35,096 nucleotides of DNA from Bacillota bacterium (GCA_029006195.1 JAQXGH010000041.1:1-35096), one strand, 5' to 3'; positions 23,943 to 31,296 are shown, numbered from the stretch's first letter. Notes: generated by a model not told the origin, from the letters alone. Numbers and translations: made by a program.

Positions 23943-23965
23943 AACTTCGCACAATGTGCGAAGTT
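23943..23965. repeat. Perfect inverted repeat, 10-bp arms
   Basis: AACTTCGCAC (23943-23952) and GTGCGAAGTT (23956-23965) around AAT. No T run follows on either strand, so it is not an ordinary terminator; it lies at the convergent junction of pgi and the membrane-protein gene. Confidence 0.5.
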
Positions 23966-23997
23966 AACGTGTGCTCGATTCGCACTTGCTTCGTCCA

Positions 23998-24339
23998 CTA
24001 CTGATACGGCGCGATCGAGTCGTAAATGAACATGGCGGTCCAAAAAATAGAAAGCGCGGCGCACCCTGCAATTTCAACGATCGAAAGGGCAGTGCGCCAC
24101 CCTGTGCGAGCCGCACCGCTTGATTTAGCCTTTCTCGCCGTCACGAGTGCTGCAATTGAAATGCCTAGCATAGGTATCGGCAATATCAATGAAATAACAG
24201 CTGAGAAAAATATAAGTGTCAGGCTCATTTCACCGTCTAACATGTAGCCAACTGTATAAAATGCAACGTAAATTACTGCGGCAGCAATTGGGATCGCCAC
24301 CAGCACTTTGCTTGATGTGTTATGTTTGATTTTTTCCAT
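23998..24339 (-). CDS. Small membrane protein, unknown
   Basis: 113 residues with three predicted membrane segments (about 11-35, 39-62 and 80-106). The start at 24339 is chosen because AAGGAGG is well placed; the frame remains open further upstream but without a ribosome binding site. The loop ARKAKSSGAARTGWRTAL is basic and probably cytoplasmic. No family is recognised with confidence, though the layout resembles DUF4190-type and other small Clostridia membrane proteins. It lies downstream of the repeat-bearing nuclease gene in the same direction. Confidence 0.6.
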   Translation of the reverse strand: MEKIKHNTSSKVLVAIPIAAAVIYVAFYTVGYMLDGEMSLTLIFFSAVISLILPIPMLGISIAALVTARKAKSSGAARTGWRTALSIVEIAGCAALSIFWTAMFIYDSIAPYQ

Positions 24340-24351
24340 GTTAGCCTCCTT

Positions 24352-24366
24352 ACATCCGCAGGATGT
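24352..24366. promoter_or_regulatory. Small palindrome ahead of the membrane-protein gene
   Basis: ACATCC-GCA-GGATGT, a perfect 6-bp inverted repeat just upstream of the ribosome binding site of the minus-strand membrane-protein gene. Possible operator or small leader hairpin; no further support. Confidence 0.25.
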
Positions 24367-24404
24367 GGTTGTTGTGTATATATTAGCATGGATGTATGGA
24401 GAGG

Positions 24405-24444
24405 GTGTGACGGAAATCGTGAAATAGAGACAATCCGTCACACC
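24405..24444. repeat. 40-bp palindromic repeat, copy 1
   Basis: Begins GTGTGACGGA and ends TCCGTCACACC, so its ends form a 10-bp inverted repeat. It is 38/40 identical to the copy at 24478-24517; the centres are 73 bp apart. Confidence 0.8.
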
Positions 24445-24477
24445 TGGCTAGTGTTGAACTCTGCGGGCGCCAGCGAA

Positions 24478-24517
24478 GTGTGACGGAAACCGTGAAATAT
24501 AGACAATCCGTCACACC
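24478..24517. repeat. 40-bp palindromic repeat, copy 2
   Basis: Same ends and orientation as copy 1, with two base differences. It overlaps the last codons (residues GVV) and stop codon of the minus-strand nuclease gene, so part of the repeat is translated. Confidence 0.8.
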
Positions 24518-25473
24518 ACGCCATCATCTTTCAGCCACGGCAGAAGTTTGCTGGTAATAATGCTGTCAATCTCTGCTAGATTGATGTCGTTGTCACAAGA
24601 ATAAGTGAAAATTGCATTGCGCCATGGGTAAAAGCCACACTCGTCGTAAAGGTTTCGCTTGTAGTAATAGTCGCCGCGATATTTTTCGTTGTCCATCATA
24701 CCGAAGTGTTCCCAAATCTTAAGCATGCGTCGATTGCTTTTGAACAAAAAGTCAGGAGACACACGGGTCCCGCCAATGTCAATAACTGGTTCATAGCGGA
24801 AAGGTATATTGTAGCTATATAGTTTTTCGGCGATAAGCAATTCATTCTTCGATCTCATGCGTAAACCACGAGATGTGTAAAGCGATCCTTTGAATTCTCT
24901 GTTGTTTTTTGGATAGTCGGCTTCGGCCCAGCGGAAAGTGTCGAGAGAAATGCCGTTTTCAGCGTAATTTTCGACACCCAGCAAGCCGCCAGCACCCGGC
25001 AAGCCGCCAGCACCCGGCAACCCGCCAGCACCCGGCAACCCGCCAGCACCTGGCAAGCCGCCAGCACCCGGCAACCCGCCAGCACCCGGCAAGCCGCCAG
25101 CACCCGGCAACCCGCCAGCTGGTTTTAGAAAATCCAGCAGAGGAATCTGCGGATACTTTTCTTGAAGAGCTGCCGCAATATCTGCGTTAGTGCTAGGGTC
25201 GAAATCGCCTAGTGCCGATTCTAAAACCGAAAGGTTGTGGTCATAAACAGAGAGGGTTTCTTCGAGAAAGGCTTTGCGAGCTAGGGCGCTTACCATTTCA
25301 GGGTTTGAAGTGATGCGGTGGCATTTGCGTTTACCATTATCCCAAAGTACGCGGTAGTAGCGGTGGAATTGGCCTTTTTCGAAAGCATAAATTAGTTTGC
25401 CGTCAGGACTATTCGCAAGTTCATTGTCAAAAATATTCTTATAGTATTTAATTTCTTCAAGCGTCTTCTTAAT
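24511..25473 (-). CDS. PD-(D/E)XK-like nuclease-fold protein with GGLPGA tandem repeat
   Basis: 320 residues. The N-terminal half (1-112) is charged and helical (KKTLEEIKYYKNIF, RITSNPEMVSALARKAF). Residues 120-163 are seven GGLPGA hexapeptides plus a degenerate GGLLGV, forming a flexible linker. The C-terminal half has RSKNELLIAEKL (Glu211), a PDF motif (Pro240-Asp241) and WEHFG (Glu255), the layout of a PD-(D/E)XK-type nuclease fold seen in uncharacterised Clostridia proteins, although the usual catalytic Lys is not evident. The only ribosome binding site, GGAGG at 25483-25487, implies an ATT start at 25473; an upstream in-frame TTG at 25497 would leave almost no leader after the predicted transcription start. 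Divergent from the CARF nuclease gene. Confidence 0.7.
   Translation of the reverse strand: MKKTLEEIKYYKNIFDNELANSPDGKLIYAFEKGQFHRYYRVLWDNGKRKCHRITSNPEMVSALARKAFLEETLSVYDHNLSVLESALGDFDPSTNADIAAALQEKYPQIPLLDFLKPAGGLPGAGGLPGAGGLPGAGGLPGAGGLPGAGGLPGAGGLPGAGGLLGVENYAENGISLDTFRWAEADYPKNNREFKGSLYTSRGLRMRSKNELLIAEKLYSYNIPFRYEPVIDIGGTRVSPDFLFKSNRRMLKIWEHFGMMDNEKYRGDYYYKRNLYDECGFYPWRNAIFTYSCDNDINLAEIDSIITSKLLPWLKDDGVV
24983..25122. repeat. 18-bp tandem repeat (coding VNTR)
   Basis: Seven full 18-bp units and a partial eighth lie inside the nuclease gene. Units differ at the third base (AAG or AAC start) and one C/T change; the Gly codon changes are synonymous, so the GGLPGA peptide is preserved. Such an in-frame array can change copy number without breaking the frame. 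Confidence 0.95.
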
Positions 25474-25502
25474 ATCAAAACACCTCCAAGTTTCCAATAT
25501 AT

Positions 25503-25548
25503 GGGAATTATATTCCCGTCACCACGCCCCTTCAACATAGTGTATAAT
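25503..25548. promoter_or_regulatory. Overlapping divergent promoters with a palindromic operator
   Basis: Minus-strand promoter: TTGAAG (25530-25535) and perfect TATAAT (25507-25512) with a 17-bp spacer. This -10 lies inside a perfect palindrome GGGAAT-TAT-ATTCCC (25503-25517). Plus-strand promoter: TATAAT at 25543-25548, without a clear -35, directed towards the CARF nuclease gene. The two promoters sit within 46 bp, so binding at the palindrome could affect both. Confidence 0.6.
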
Positions 25549-25579
25549 TAATGTCATAAAACAGTAAGGAGGCCTGGCT

Positions 25580-26761
25580 GTGAAAACACTGATCGAATTA
25601 TATGATGAGAGAACAATAGAGAATGTTATCGGACCGGAAACTTTCAGACCAGAGAAGATAGTATATATGTGCCCTGAGGAAGTGGTTAGAGACAAGGTTA
25701 GGCAGGAAGGGCTTAGGCGGTTTTTCGCACATCGTGGACTGGAGGCGCAGTTGGAATTTGTTGCCTGCAGCAAGTACAAGACTGACAGCATTTACAATCA
25801 GTTTAAGCAGATTGCGACTAATAACGGGGACTGCGCCATGGATGTTACTGGCGGGTCAGATGCGGCTCTTTTTGCAGCTGGACAGTATTGTAATGAGAGT
25901 GGAATGCCGACCTTCACATACTCCAGAAAACGTAACAAGTTTTACAATATAAGCAATGCGGATTTTGCACACGATGTGGAGTGTGCGCTTGAATATAATG
26001 TCGAGGACTTTTTTATGATGGCGGGCGGAACCCTGAGAAAGGGCCGCGTCGACAACAATATCCTGGGCGAATATATGGATAAATATGATGAGTTCTTTGA
26101 CGTTTTTGAGAAGAACAGAAGACATTGGGCGAGAGATATTTCATTTATGCAGAGGATTTCCAGAAGCGACTACGAGGGCAATTATTCACTGGATGTTGAG
26201 GGAAGCTACGAGCAGAAGGGTGAGCACGGCGGCCGCATTAAGGCCAACGAACCGTGGCTGCACGAACTGGAGCGAATCGGTTTCATAAAGAATCTGCATA
26301 TCGAAACTGGACAGAGCGTCAAATTCACATTCGCAGACGATCAGATCAGAAGCTGGCTGCGCGACGTAGGCAGTGTCCTTGAATTATATATGTACAAAAC
26401 CTGCAAAGACACAGGAATTTTCCGTGATGTTATAAGTTCGGCTATCGTCGATTGGGATGGTACAAACACTAAGGATAGCATAAGCAACGAAATCGATGTG
26501 GTTGCAACGCGTGGTGTAGTTCCGCTCTTTATCAGCTGCAAGGCTACAGAGGTGAAAACAGAAGCCATCAATGAGCTGGCGATCCTTCGAGACAGATTTG
26601 GCGGCAAGGGTGCAAAGGCTGCAATCGTCTCCACAGAAAACTGCAACGCAGCAGCTAGACATAGAGCAGCTCAGATGGGAATTGTCGTAATAGATAAAGA
26701 AGAAATCGAGAATGGCACTGTAGGAGAAAGACTTAAAATAATAATGAAAGTAGCAGAATAA
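25580..26761 (+). CDS. CARF-domain DUF1887 nuclease, Card1/Can2-like
   Basis: 393 residues. The N-terminal half resembles the CARF-type domain of DUF1887 proteins, with a ligand-loop-like DVTGGSDAALFAA (88-100). The middle (about 185-255) looks like a winged-helix linker. The C-terminal third is a restriction-endonuclease-like domain: SVLELYMY (Glu268), NEID (303-306, Asp306) and FISCK (317-321, Lys321), the motif order of PD-(D/E)XK nucleases. Card1 and Can2, members of this family, are activated by cyclic oligoadenylates made by type III CRISPR-Cas. No CRISPR array or cas gene is visible here, so it may respond to another signal or act in trans. GTG start seven bases after AAGGAGG. Confidence 0.78.
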   Translation: MKTLIELYDERTIENVIGPETFRPEKIVYMCPEEVVRDKVRQEGLRRFFAHRGLEAQLEFVACSKYKTDSIYNQFKQIATNNGDCAMDVTGGSDAALFAAGQYCNESGMPTFTYSRKRNKFYNISNADFAHDVECALEYNVEDFFMMAGGTLRKGRVDNNILGEYMDKYDEFFDVFEKNRRHWARDISFMQRISRSDYEGNYSLDVEGSYEQKGEHGGRIKANEPWLHELERIGFIKNLHIETGQSVKFTFADDQIRSWLRDVGSVLELYMYKTCKDTGIFRDVISSAIVDWDGTNTKDSISNEIDVVATRGVVPLFISCKATEVKTEAINELAILRDRFGGKGAKAAIVSTENCNAAARHRAAQMGIVVIDKEEIENGTVGERLKIIMKVAE

Positions 26762-26763
26762 AT

Positions 26764-26868
26764 ATGCTTATTTCTACGGCATCTTGCGGTAAAACTCAGG
26801 AGCCTCAGCCGGAGGAAGTGATTTATTATACTGATAGAGCTTTAAAGCTGGAAATGAGACACAGATAA
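26764..26868 (+). pseudogene. Short lipoprotein-like remnant
   Basis: A 34-codon frame reads MLISTASCGKTQEPQPEE and ends shortly after. SxASCGK looks like a lipoprotein lipobox followed by an acidic, proline-rich tether, but the hydrophobic signal peptide is missing and there is no ribosome binding site. It is most likely the leftover of a deleted lipoprotein gene; the similarity rests on a few residues. Confidence 0.35.
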
Positions 26869-26911
26869 TTGTAGAATGTAAAAGATATACTAAAAGCAGA
26901 GGGAGAAGAAA

Positions 26912-28021
26912 ATGGAGTCTATTGATAGACAAAAGGTCATTACAAGAACTGCGATAATCGGTATTATTACAAATCTTGTTATTGCAGCAGTTAAAGTTAT
27001 TATAGGGCTGGTGGTTTCATCGCTTGCCATCATCTCAGAAGGTGTAAATAACGCATCAGATTCAGCGACATCATTCCTGACTCTGATAGGCGCTAAACTG
27101 TCAACAAAGCATCCTGATGAGAAGCATCCGTTTGGCTACGGCAGAATCGAATATCTGACAGCGCTGGTTATCGGAATTATGATTCTTTTCACAGGCGTTA
27201 GCATGCTGAGAGAATCTATCGATGCCATTATTCATCCGGCTAAGATGGCAGTTACAATTTTGGCTATCTGCATCGTTGGGGGAACAGCAATAGTTAAATT
27301 CATCCTAGGCGTTTACACAGAACGCAAAGGCCGCGCAGTTGGCTCAGAATCACTGATTGCAGTAGGTAAGGACAGTAAAAACGATTCCTTCTTCTCACTT
27401 GTTACTATAATTTCATCAATCATATTCCTGGTAAGTGGTATTTCGCTTGACGCTTATGCCAGTGTAGTCTTTTCATTTGTAGTACTTAAGACTGCTTATG
27501 AAACACTGAAGGATACAGCATCAGACCTGATCGGAACAACTGGCAGAGATGATCTTGCCAAGACTTTATATAATGAAATCGCAGCAACTGAAGGTGTTAT
27601 CAGTGTTGCTGATATGATGCTTCACAGCTACGGCTCTGACAGCTACTCAGGTTCAGCCAATGTTGAAATCGACCACAAGAAGACAATTGGTGAGGCTTAT
27701 GAAGTTCTGCATGACCTTCAGCTGAGAATCATGAACGAACATAACGTGGTAATGGTATTTGGTATCTATGCGGTAGATAAAGATTCTCCATATATGAAGG
27801 AGCTGAGAAGCTGCATTTCCGAATTCACTAAAGGGCAGGAACACATTAAGAGTTTCCACGCGCTTTATCTGAGCCCAGCTACTAAAACTATTTACTGTGA
27901 CTTCATAGTGGATTATGATCTTCGCGACTGGGATGGACTTCGCGAGGAGTTCCTGGAATATATGGCAGGAAAATATCCGGATAATCCGGTACAGCTCGTA
28001 ATCGAGACTGAATTTGTTTAA
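26912..28021 (+). CDS. Cation diffusion facilitator (CDF) metal transporter
   Basis: 369-residue CDF family transporter expected to export a divalent metal in exchange for protons. Six membrane segments in residues 12-205, then a long cytoplasmic domain. SEGVNNASDS gives the TM2 site Asn46-xxx-Asp50, and KDSKNDS gives the TM5 site Asp153-xxx-Asp157; HPFGYGRIEYL (72-82) is the family-typical loop. Asp/Asn rather than His in these sites is more typical of Mn/Fe CDFs than Zn CDFs; this is an inference. The C-terminal domain is longer than usual (two ferredoxin-like units may be present). GGGAGAAG precedes the ATG. Confidence 0.92.
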   Translation: MESIDRQKVITRTAIIGIITNLVIAAVKVIIGLVVSSLAIISEGVNNASDSATSFLTLIGAKLSTKHPDEKHPFGYGRIEYLTALVIGIMILFTGVSMLRESIDAIIHPAKMAVTILAICIVGGTAIVKFILGVYTERKGRAVGSESLIAVGKDSKNDSFFSLVTIISSIIFLVSGISLDAYASVVFSFVVLKTAYETLKDTASDLIGTTGRDDLAKTLYNEIAATEGVISVADMMLHSYGSDSYSGSANVEIDHKKTIGEAYEVLHDLQLRIMNEHNVVMVFGIYAVDKDSPYMKELRSCISEFTKGQEHIKSFHALYLSPATKTIYCDFIVDYDLRDWDGLREEFLEYMAGKYPDNPVQLVIETEFV

Positions 28022-28044
28022 TGGATGTTATTAAAGGTGATTAA

Positions 28045-29406
28045 ATGAAAAGAGAACGTTTTAGCAGCAGATTTGGATTCATAATGATAAGTGCCGGGTG
28101 CGCCATAGGTCTCGGTAACGTTTGGAAATTCCCATATATGGTTGGATATAACGGCGGCGGAGCTTTCGTGCTGATGTATCTGATTTTCCTGGCAATTCTG
28201 GGCATTCCTATCTTGACAATCGAATACGCTATAGGCCGAGGCAGCCAGAAGTCACCGACAAAGATGTACAACCAGCTGGAGCCGGAGGGCACTAAGTGGC
28301 ATCTCCACGGTTATGCCTGCCTGGTGGGCATCTACCTTCTGATGATGTTCTATACAACAGTTGCCGGCTGGATGCTCTGCTATTTTGTGAAGATGATCAC
28401 AGGACAGATGGACGGACTCGATGCGGACGGAGTCGGTGCAGCCTTTGGAGGACTGCTCGCTTCACCATCAACAATGATAGTTTACATGGGAATCGTAGTA
28501 GTTGTCGGATTCTTTATTTGTTCTTTCAGCCTCGAGAAGGGTCTCGAAAGAGTTACTAAGTACATAATGGTAGCACTTTTAGTGCTCATATTCATATTAG
28601 CAGCTTATAGCCTTTCCCTTGACGGCGCTAAGGAAGGCATGAATTTCTATCTTAAGCCTGATTTTGGTGTAATGGGTGAAATCGGTTACGGAACGGTTGC
28701 TATCAAGGCAATGTCACACGCGTTCTTCACACTGGGACTTGGTGTTGGCTCAATGGCTATCTTTGGCAGCTATATCAATAAGGATCAGTCACTTCTGGGT
28801 GAATCAGTGAGCGTAACTATCCTTGATACACTGGTAGCTATGGTTTCGGGTATCGTAATATTCCCTGCTTGCTTCACATTCGGAGTAGAAGCAACTTCAG
28901 GACCTGGACTTGTATTCGTAACACTGCCAAACATCTTTAACAGCATGGCTGGCGGCAAAATCTTCGGATGCATGTTCTTCGCATTCATGACTTGCGCAGC
29001 ATTCTCAACTGTATTCGCAGTATTCGAATGTATCATCGCGTGCACAATGGACCTGACAGGCTGGACGAGAAAGAAGACTTGTCTGGTAAGCGGCATCATT
29101 ATGTTCGTGCTTTCACTTCCATGCCTTCTGGGATTCAATGTGCTGGCAGGTTTCCAGCCGCTTGGCGAGGGCAGTACGGTGCTGGATCTGGAAGACTTCC
29201 TGCTCAGCAACATCCTGCTTCCTATCGGTGCAACTATCTTCATTCTCTTCTGCACTACTAAGAAGGGATGGGGATGGGATAATTTCGTACGCGAAGCAAA
29301 CTCAGGCAAAGGCTTCAAAATCCACCCATGGATGCGTGGTTATATTTCATATGTTCTGCCAGCAATCGTTATGGCAGTATTCGTTATCGGACTAATTACA
29401 TATTAA
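28045..29406 (+). CDS. Neurotransmitter:sodium symporter (NSS) family transporter
   Basis: 453-residue Na+-coupled amino-acid transporter of the bacterial NSS (SNF) family, relatives of which include MhsT, LeuT and TnaT. TM1 carries the substrate- and sodium-binding segment GCAIGLGNVWKFPYM (around 16-30) with the following GYNGGGAFVL. About eleven to twelve helices are predicted, close to the bacterial form with eleven. It begins 23 bases after the CDF gene with AAAGGTG upstream. The substrate is likely a hydrophobic or aromatic amino acid by family, but it is not readable here. Ends at a terminator. Confidence 0.93.
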   Translation: MKRERFSSRFGFIMISAGCAIGLGNVWKFPYMVGYNGGGAFVLMYLIFLAILGIPILTIEYAIGRGSQKSPTKMYNQLEPEGTKWHLHGYACLVGIYLLMMFYTTVAGWMLCYFVKMITGQMDGLDADGVGAAFGGLLASPSTMIVYMGIVVVVGFFICSFSLEKGLERVTKYIMVALLVLIFILAAYSLSLDGAKEGMNFYLKPDFGVMGEIGYGTVAIKAMSHAFFTLGLGVGSMAIFGSYINKDQSLLGESVSVTILDTLVAMVSGIVIFPACFTFGVEATSGPGLVFVTLPNIFNSMAGGKIFGCMFFAFMTCAAFSTVFAVFECIIACTMDLTGWTRKKTCLVSGIIMFVLSLPCLLGFNVLAGFQPLGEGSTVLDLEDFLLSNILLPIGATIFILFCTTKKGWGWDNFVREANSGKGFKIHPWMRGYISYVLPAIVMAVFVIGLITY

Positions 29407-29420
29407 TTTGCGGTTTATAC

Positions 29421-29452
29421 GGGCATTTGATTCAACAAATGTCCTATTTTTG
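29421..29452 (+). terminator. Rho-independent terminator after the NSS gene
   Basis: GGGCATTTG (29421-29429) pairs with CAAATGTCC (29436-29444) with one G-T pair, then TATTTTTG. Confidence 0.8.
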
Positions 29453-29498
29453 TGGATTTGTAGTCTTTGTATGGCAAGATAGTCGCGAAAAAAGATAG

Positions 29499-29504
29499 TA
29501 TAAT
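29499..29504 (+). promoter_or_regulatory. -10 box before the second CDF gene
   Basis: TATAAT 38 bases before the start codon of the following gene. No convincing -35. Confidence 0.35.
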
Positions 29505-29541
29505 AGCAATATAAGCTAAGAAATAACCAAAAGGAGGATTT

Positions 29542-30471
29542 ATGTCTGTCACAGACCAACAATTTAAAGAAAGAGAAGAGAAGTTAATACTGAAGATTTC
29601 ATTCGTAGGATGCATCCTGTTCCTGATTGCGGAATTCTCAATGGCGGTCATTACAGATTCGAAGGCTTTGCTTATGGACTGTATTTGGGATGGTTCTGAC
29701 CTTATCATGCTGATTCCGATGATGATTCTGGTTTCGCTTCTGAAGAAGCCGGTTTCAGAGAAGCGCCCATTTGGATTTTCTCAGGTGGAATCGATTATTA
29801 TGGTAATTAAGTGTTCGATGCTGATTGTAATTACCTGTATGCTGATCGTAGATGGTATCGAGTCAATTATCCACGGCGGGAATATGGTTGACGGCGGTAT
29901 GATTGCGATTTATCAGCTGGTTATCAGTGCGATCTGCGGTGTTACCTATATTGTACTTAAGAAGCGTTCTTCTAAGCTGAATGCTCCAACAGTTAAGGCT
30001 GAAATATTCATTTGGAAACTGGATTCACTCAGCACTCTGGGTGTAGGTATTGGTTTCGCATTTCAATATGTTCTTACAAAGACTTCACTCTCCGCAGCTG
30101 CCCCATATGTGGACCCAGCGATTGCAATAATAATGGCTGTGATTCTCCTGCGTGAGCCAGTTAAGCTCGTAGTAGAAAATATTAGAAATCTGGCACTCTT
30201 CGCACCAGAAAAGGAAATTCGAGACGAAGTACATGAGGCTATTAACCATGTGCTGGAGCGTACACAGCTTGAATGCAGTTTTCTTGATGCTGTGCAGACT
30301 GGCAGAAAGCTTTGGCTGTCAGTATACTTCACAAAACCAGACGGTATTGTTCACTTCGATAGACTGAACGAAGTTCGTGAAGAAATTTATAAAGAGCTCG
30401 CTAGATTCGAATATGAAGATGTATATCTTACTTTGACCCCTGATTTGGATGTTCAGAAAAAGGCATTATAA
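29542..30471 (+). CDS. CDF-superfamily cation transporter, divergent
   Basis: 309-residue CDF-type membrane protein with six helices and a cytoplasmic C-terminal domain (from about 205). RPFGFSQVESI (75-85) is the counterpart of the HPFGYGRxEY loop of true CDFs. At the expected metal sites it keeps the acidic residues Asp53 in TM2 and Asp161 in TM5, but the partner positions four residues earlier are Trp49 and Ile157, so the usual binding pairs are incomplete. It may transport a different cation or use a different site. AAAGGAGG precedes the ATG. Confidence 0.82.
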   Translation: MSVTDQQFKEREEKLILKISFVGCILFLIAEFSMAVITDSKALLMDCIWDGSDLIMLIPMMILVSLLKKPVSEKRPFGFSQVESIIMVIKCSMLIVITCMLIVDGIESIIHGGNMVDGGMIAIYQLVISAICGVTYIVLKKRSSKLNAPTVKAEIFIWKLDSLSTLGVGIGFAFQYVLTKTSLSAAAPYVDPAIAIIMAVILLREPVKLVVENIRNLALFAPEKEIRDEVHEAINHVLERTQLECSFLDAVQTGRKLWLSVYFTKPDGIVHFDRLNEVREEIYKELARFEYEDVYLTLTPDLDVQKKAL

Positions 30472-30485
30472 AAGAGGAATATATT

Positions 30486-30776
30486 ATGGATTATAATAAT
30501 AACGGATATAACAATAATGGCTATTATCAGCAGCCTGCTATGCAGCCTGCACACGAGAAGGCTAAGTGGTCAATGATTCTGGGAATCATCGGCCTTTGCT
30601 GCTGTGGTATCTGCAGTGTAATTGCACTCATCATGGCAATTCAGGCAAAGAACGAAGGTAACAATGAAGGCATGAGAACAGCAGGTTTCGTTCTGGGAAT
30701 CATCGGTACTGTTCTTTGGTGCGTGGGTATTATTAGCGGCACGGTATCAGGCTTTATTTCAGGAATTACTGGATAA
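30486..30776 (+). CDS. DUF4190-like small membrane protein
   Basis: 96 residues. An N-terminal stretch rich in Asn, Tyr and Gln (residues 2-18) is followed by two membrane segments (about 29-48 and 66-90) around AIQAKNEGNNEGMRTAGFVLGIIG, the signature arrangement of DUF4190 proteins. Function unknown; such proteins are common in Clostridia next to other small membrane genes. AGAGGA precedes the ATG, and the gene is close to the DUF2752 gene. Confidence 0.8.
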   Translation: MDYNNNGYNNNGYYQQPAMQPAHEKAKWSMILGIIGLCCCGICSVIALIMAIQAKNEGNNEGMRTAGFVLGIIGTVLWCVGIISGTVSGFISGITG

Positions 30777-30784
30777 TACTAATC

Positions 30785-31150
30785 GTGGATCATATTCAGA
30801 AACGTATCATTAAAATATATGCTTGCATACTGGGGCTGGGCGGATTGTACACGCTGGAGCTGTTTACTCTGGGATACGGCATCCCTTGCTATTTCAGAGA
30901 GGTGACCGGCTATATGTGCCCTGGCTGCGGAACGTCAACTCTGATGCTGGCATTTATGCGCCTTGATTTCGCGTCAGCATTTGCTGCGAATCCGGTAGCT
31001 TTTTTCGCTTTTCCTGCGTGGGTTTTAATAAGCGTGCTGGTTTTTATCGGTAGGCCCGCTGTTATTCGCAGAGAAAAGGTTCTGTTGAGGTGCCTTTATG
31101 TGACGATTGCGGCATATATGGTACAGTTTGTTATTAGATTTATATTTTAG
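30785..31150 (+). CDS. DUF2752 family membrane protein
   Basis: 121 residues with three predicted membrane segments. IPCYFREVTGYMCPGCGTSTLMLAFMRLDFASAFAANPVAFF (around 33-74) contains the DUF2752 hallmarks: PC, the CPGCG knuckle and the Asn-Pro pair. Cysteines may bind a metal. Starts with GTG nine bases after the DUF4190 stop; its own ribosome binding site is poor, suggesting translational coupling. Ends before a strong terminator. Function unknown. Confidence 0.82.
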   Translation: MDHIQKRIIKIYACILGLGGLYTLELFTLGYGIPCYFREVTGYMCPGCGTSTLMLAFMRLDFASAFAANPVAFFAFPAWVLISVLVFIGRPAVIRREKVLLRCLYVTIAAYMVQFVIRFIF

Positions 31151-31168
31151 CTAAATAGCTGGATAGGC

Positions 31169-31203
31169 AGCGCTTCACTTTTACTTGTGAAGCGCTATTT
31201 TAT
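31169..31203 (+). terminator. Rho-independent terminator after the DUF2752 gene
   Basis: Perfect 10-bp stem AGCGCTTCAC (31169-31178) with GTGAAGCGCT (31187-31196), then ATTTTATT. Confidence 0.85.
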
Positions 31204-31296
31204 TACACAGACCCATATGATGACTTCTTCAGTTTCCTGGCAAGCGGTATGATGGACAAACTCGGAAACGATGCAGAGGTGGTTTTTGAACAGTAG
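31201..31296 (+). pseudogene. Possible C-terminal gene remnant
   Basis: A frame ending in a stop at 31294-31296 reads DPYDDFFSFLASGMMDKLGN and a few more residues, with good protein-like composition, but it has no start codon and is cut by the terminator upstream. It may be the tail of a deleted gene. No family can be named. Confidence 0.3.

Noticed and set aside
23943-23965. Terminator for pgi or the convergent gene
   Set aside because: The hairpin is perfect but no T run follows on either strand.
24405-24517. Two 40-bp repeats with a 33-bp interval as a minimal CRISPR array
   Set aside because: Only two copies, each with long self-complementary ends, and no cas genes; one copy overlaps a coding end. 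A small palindromic repeat is a better explanation.
24909-25190. Plus-strand open frame through the 18-bp repeat (Arg/Gln/His/Pro-rich)
   Set aside because: It is a by-product of the 18-bp periodicity; the minus-strand frame preserves GGLPGA through synonymous changes.
28968-29395. Extra plus-strand frames inside the NSS symporter gene
   Set aside because: They are out-of-frame shadows of a well-conserved membrane transporter gene.
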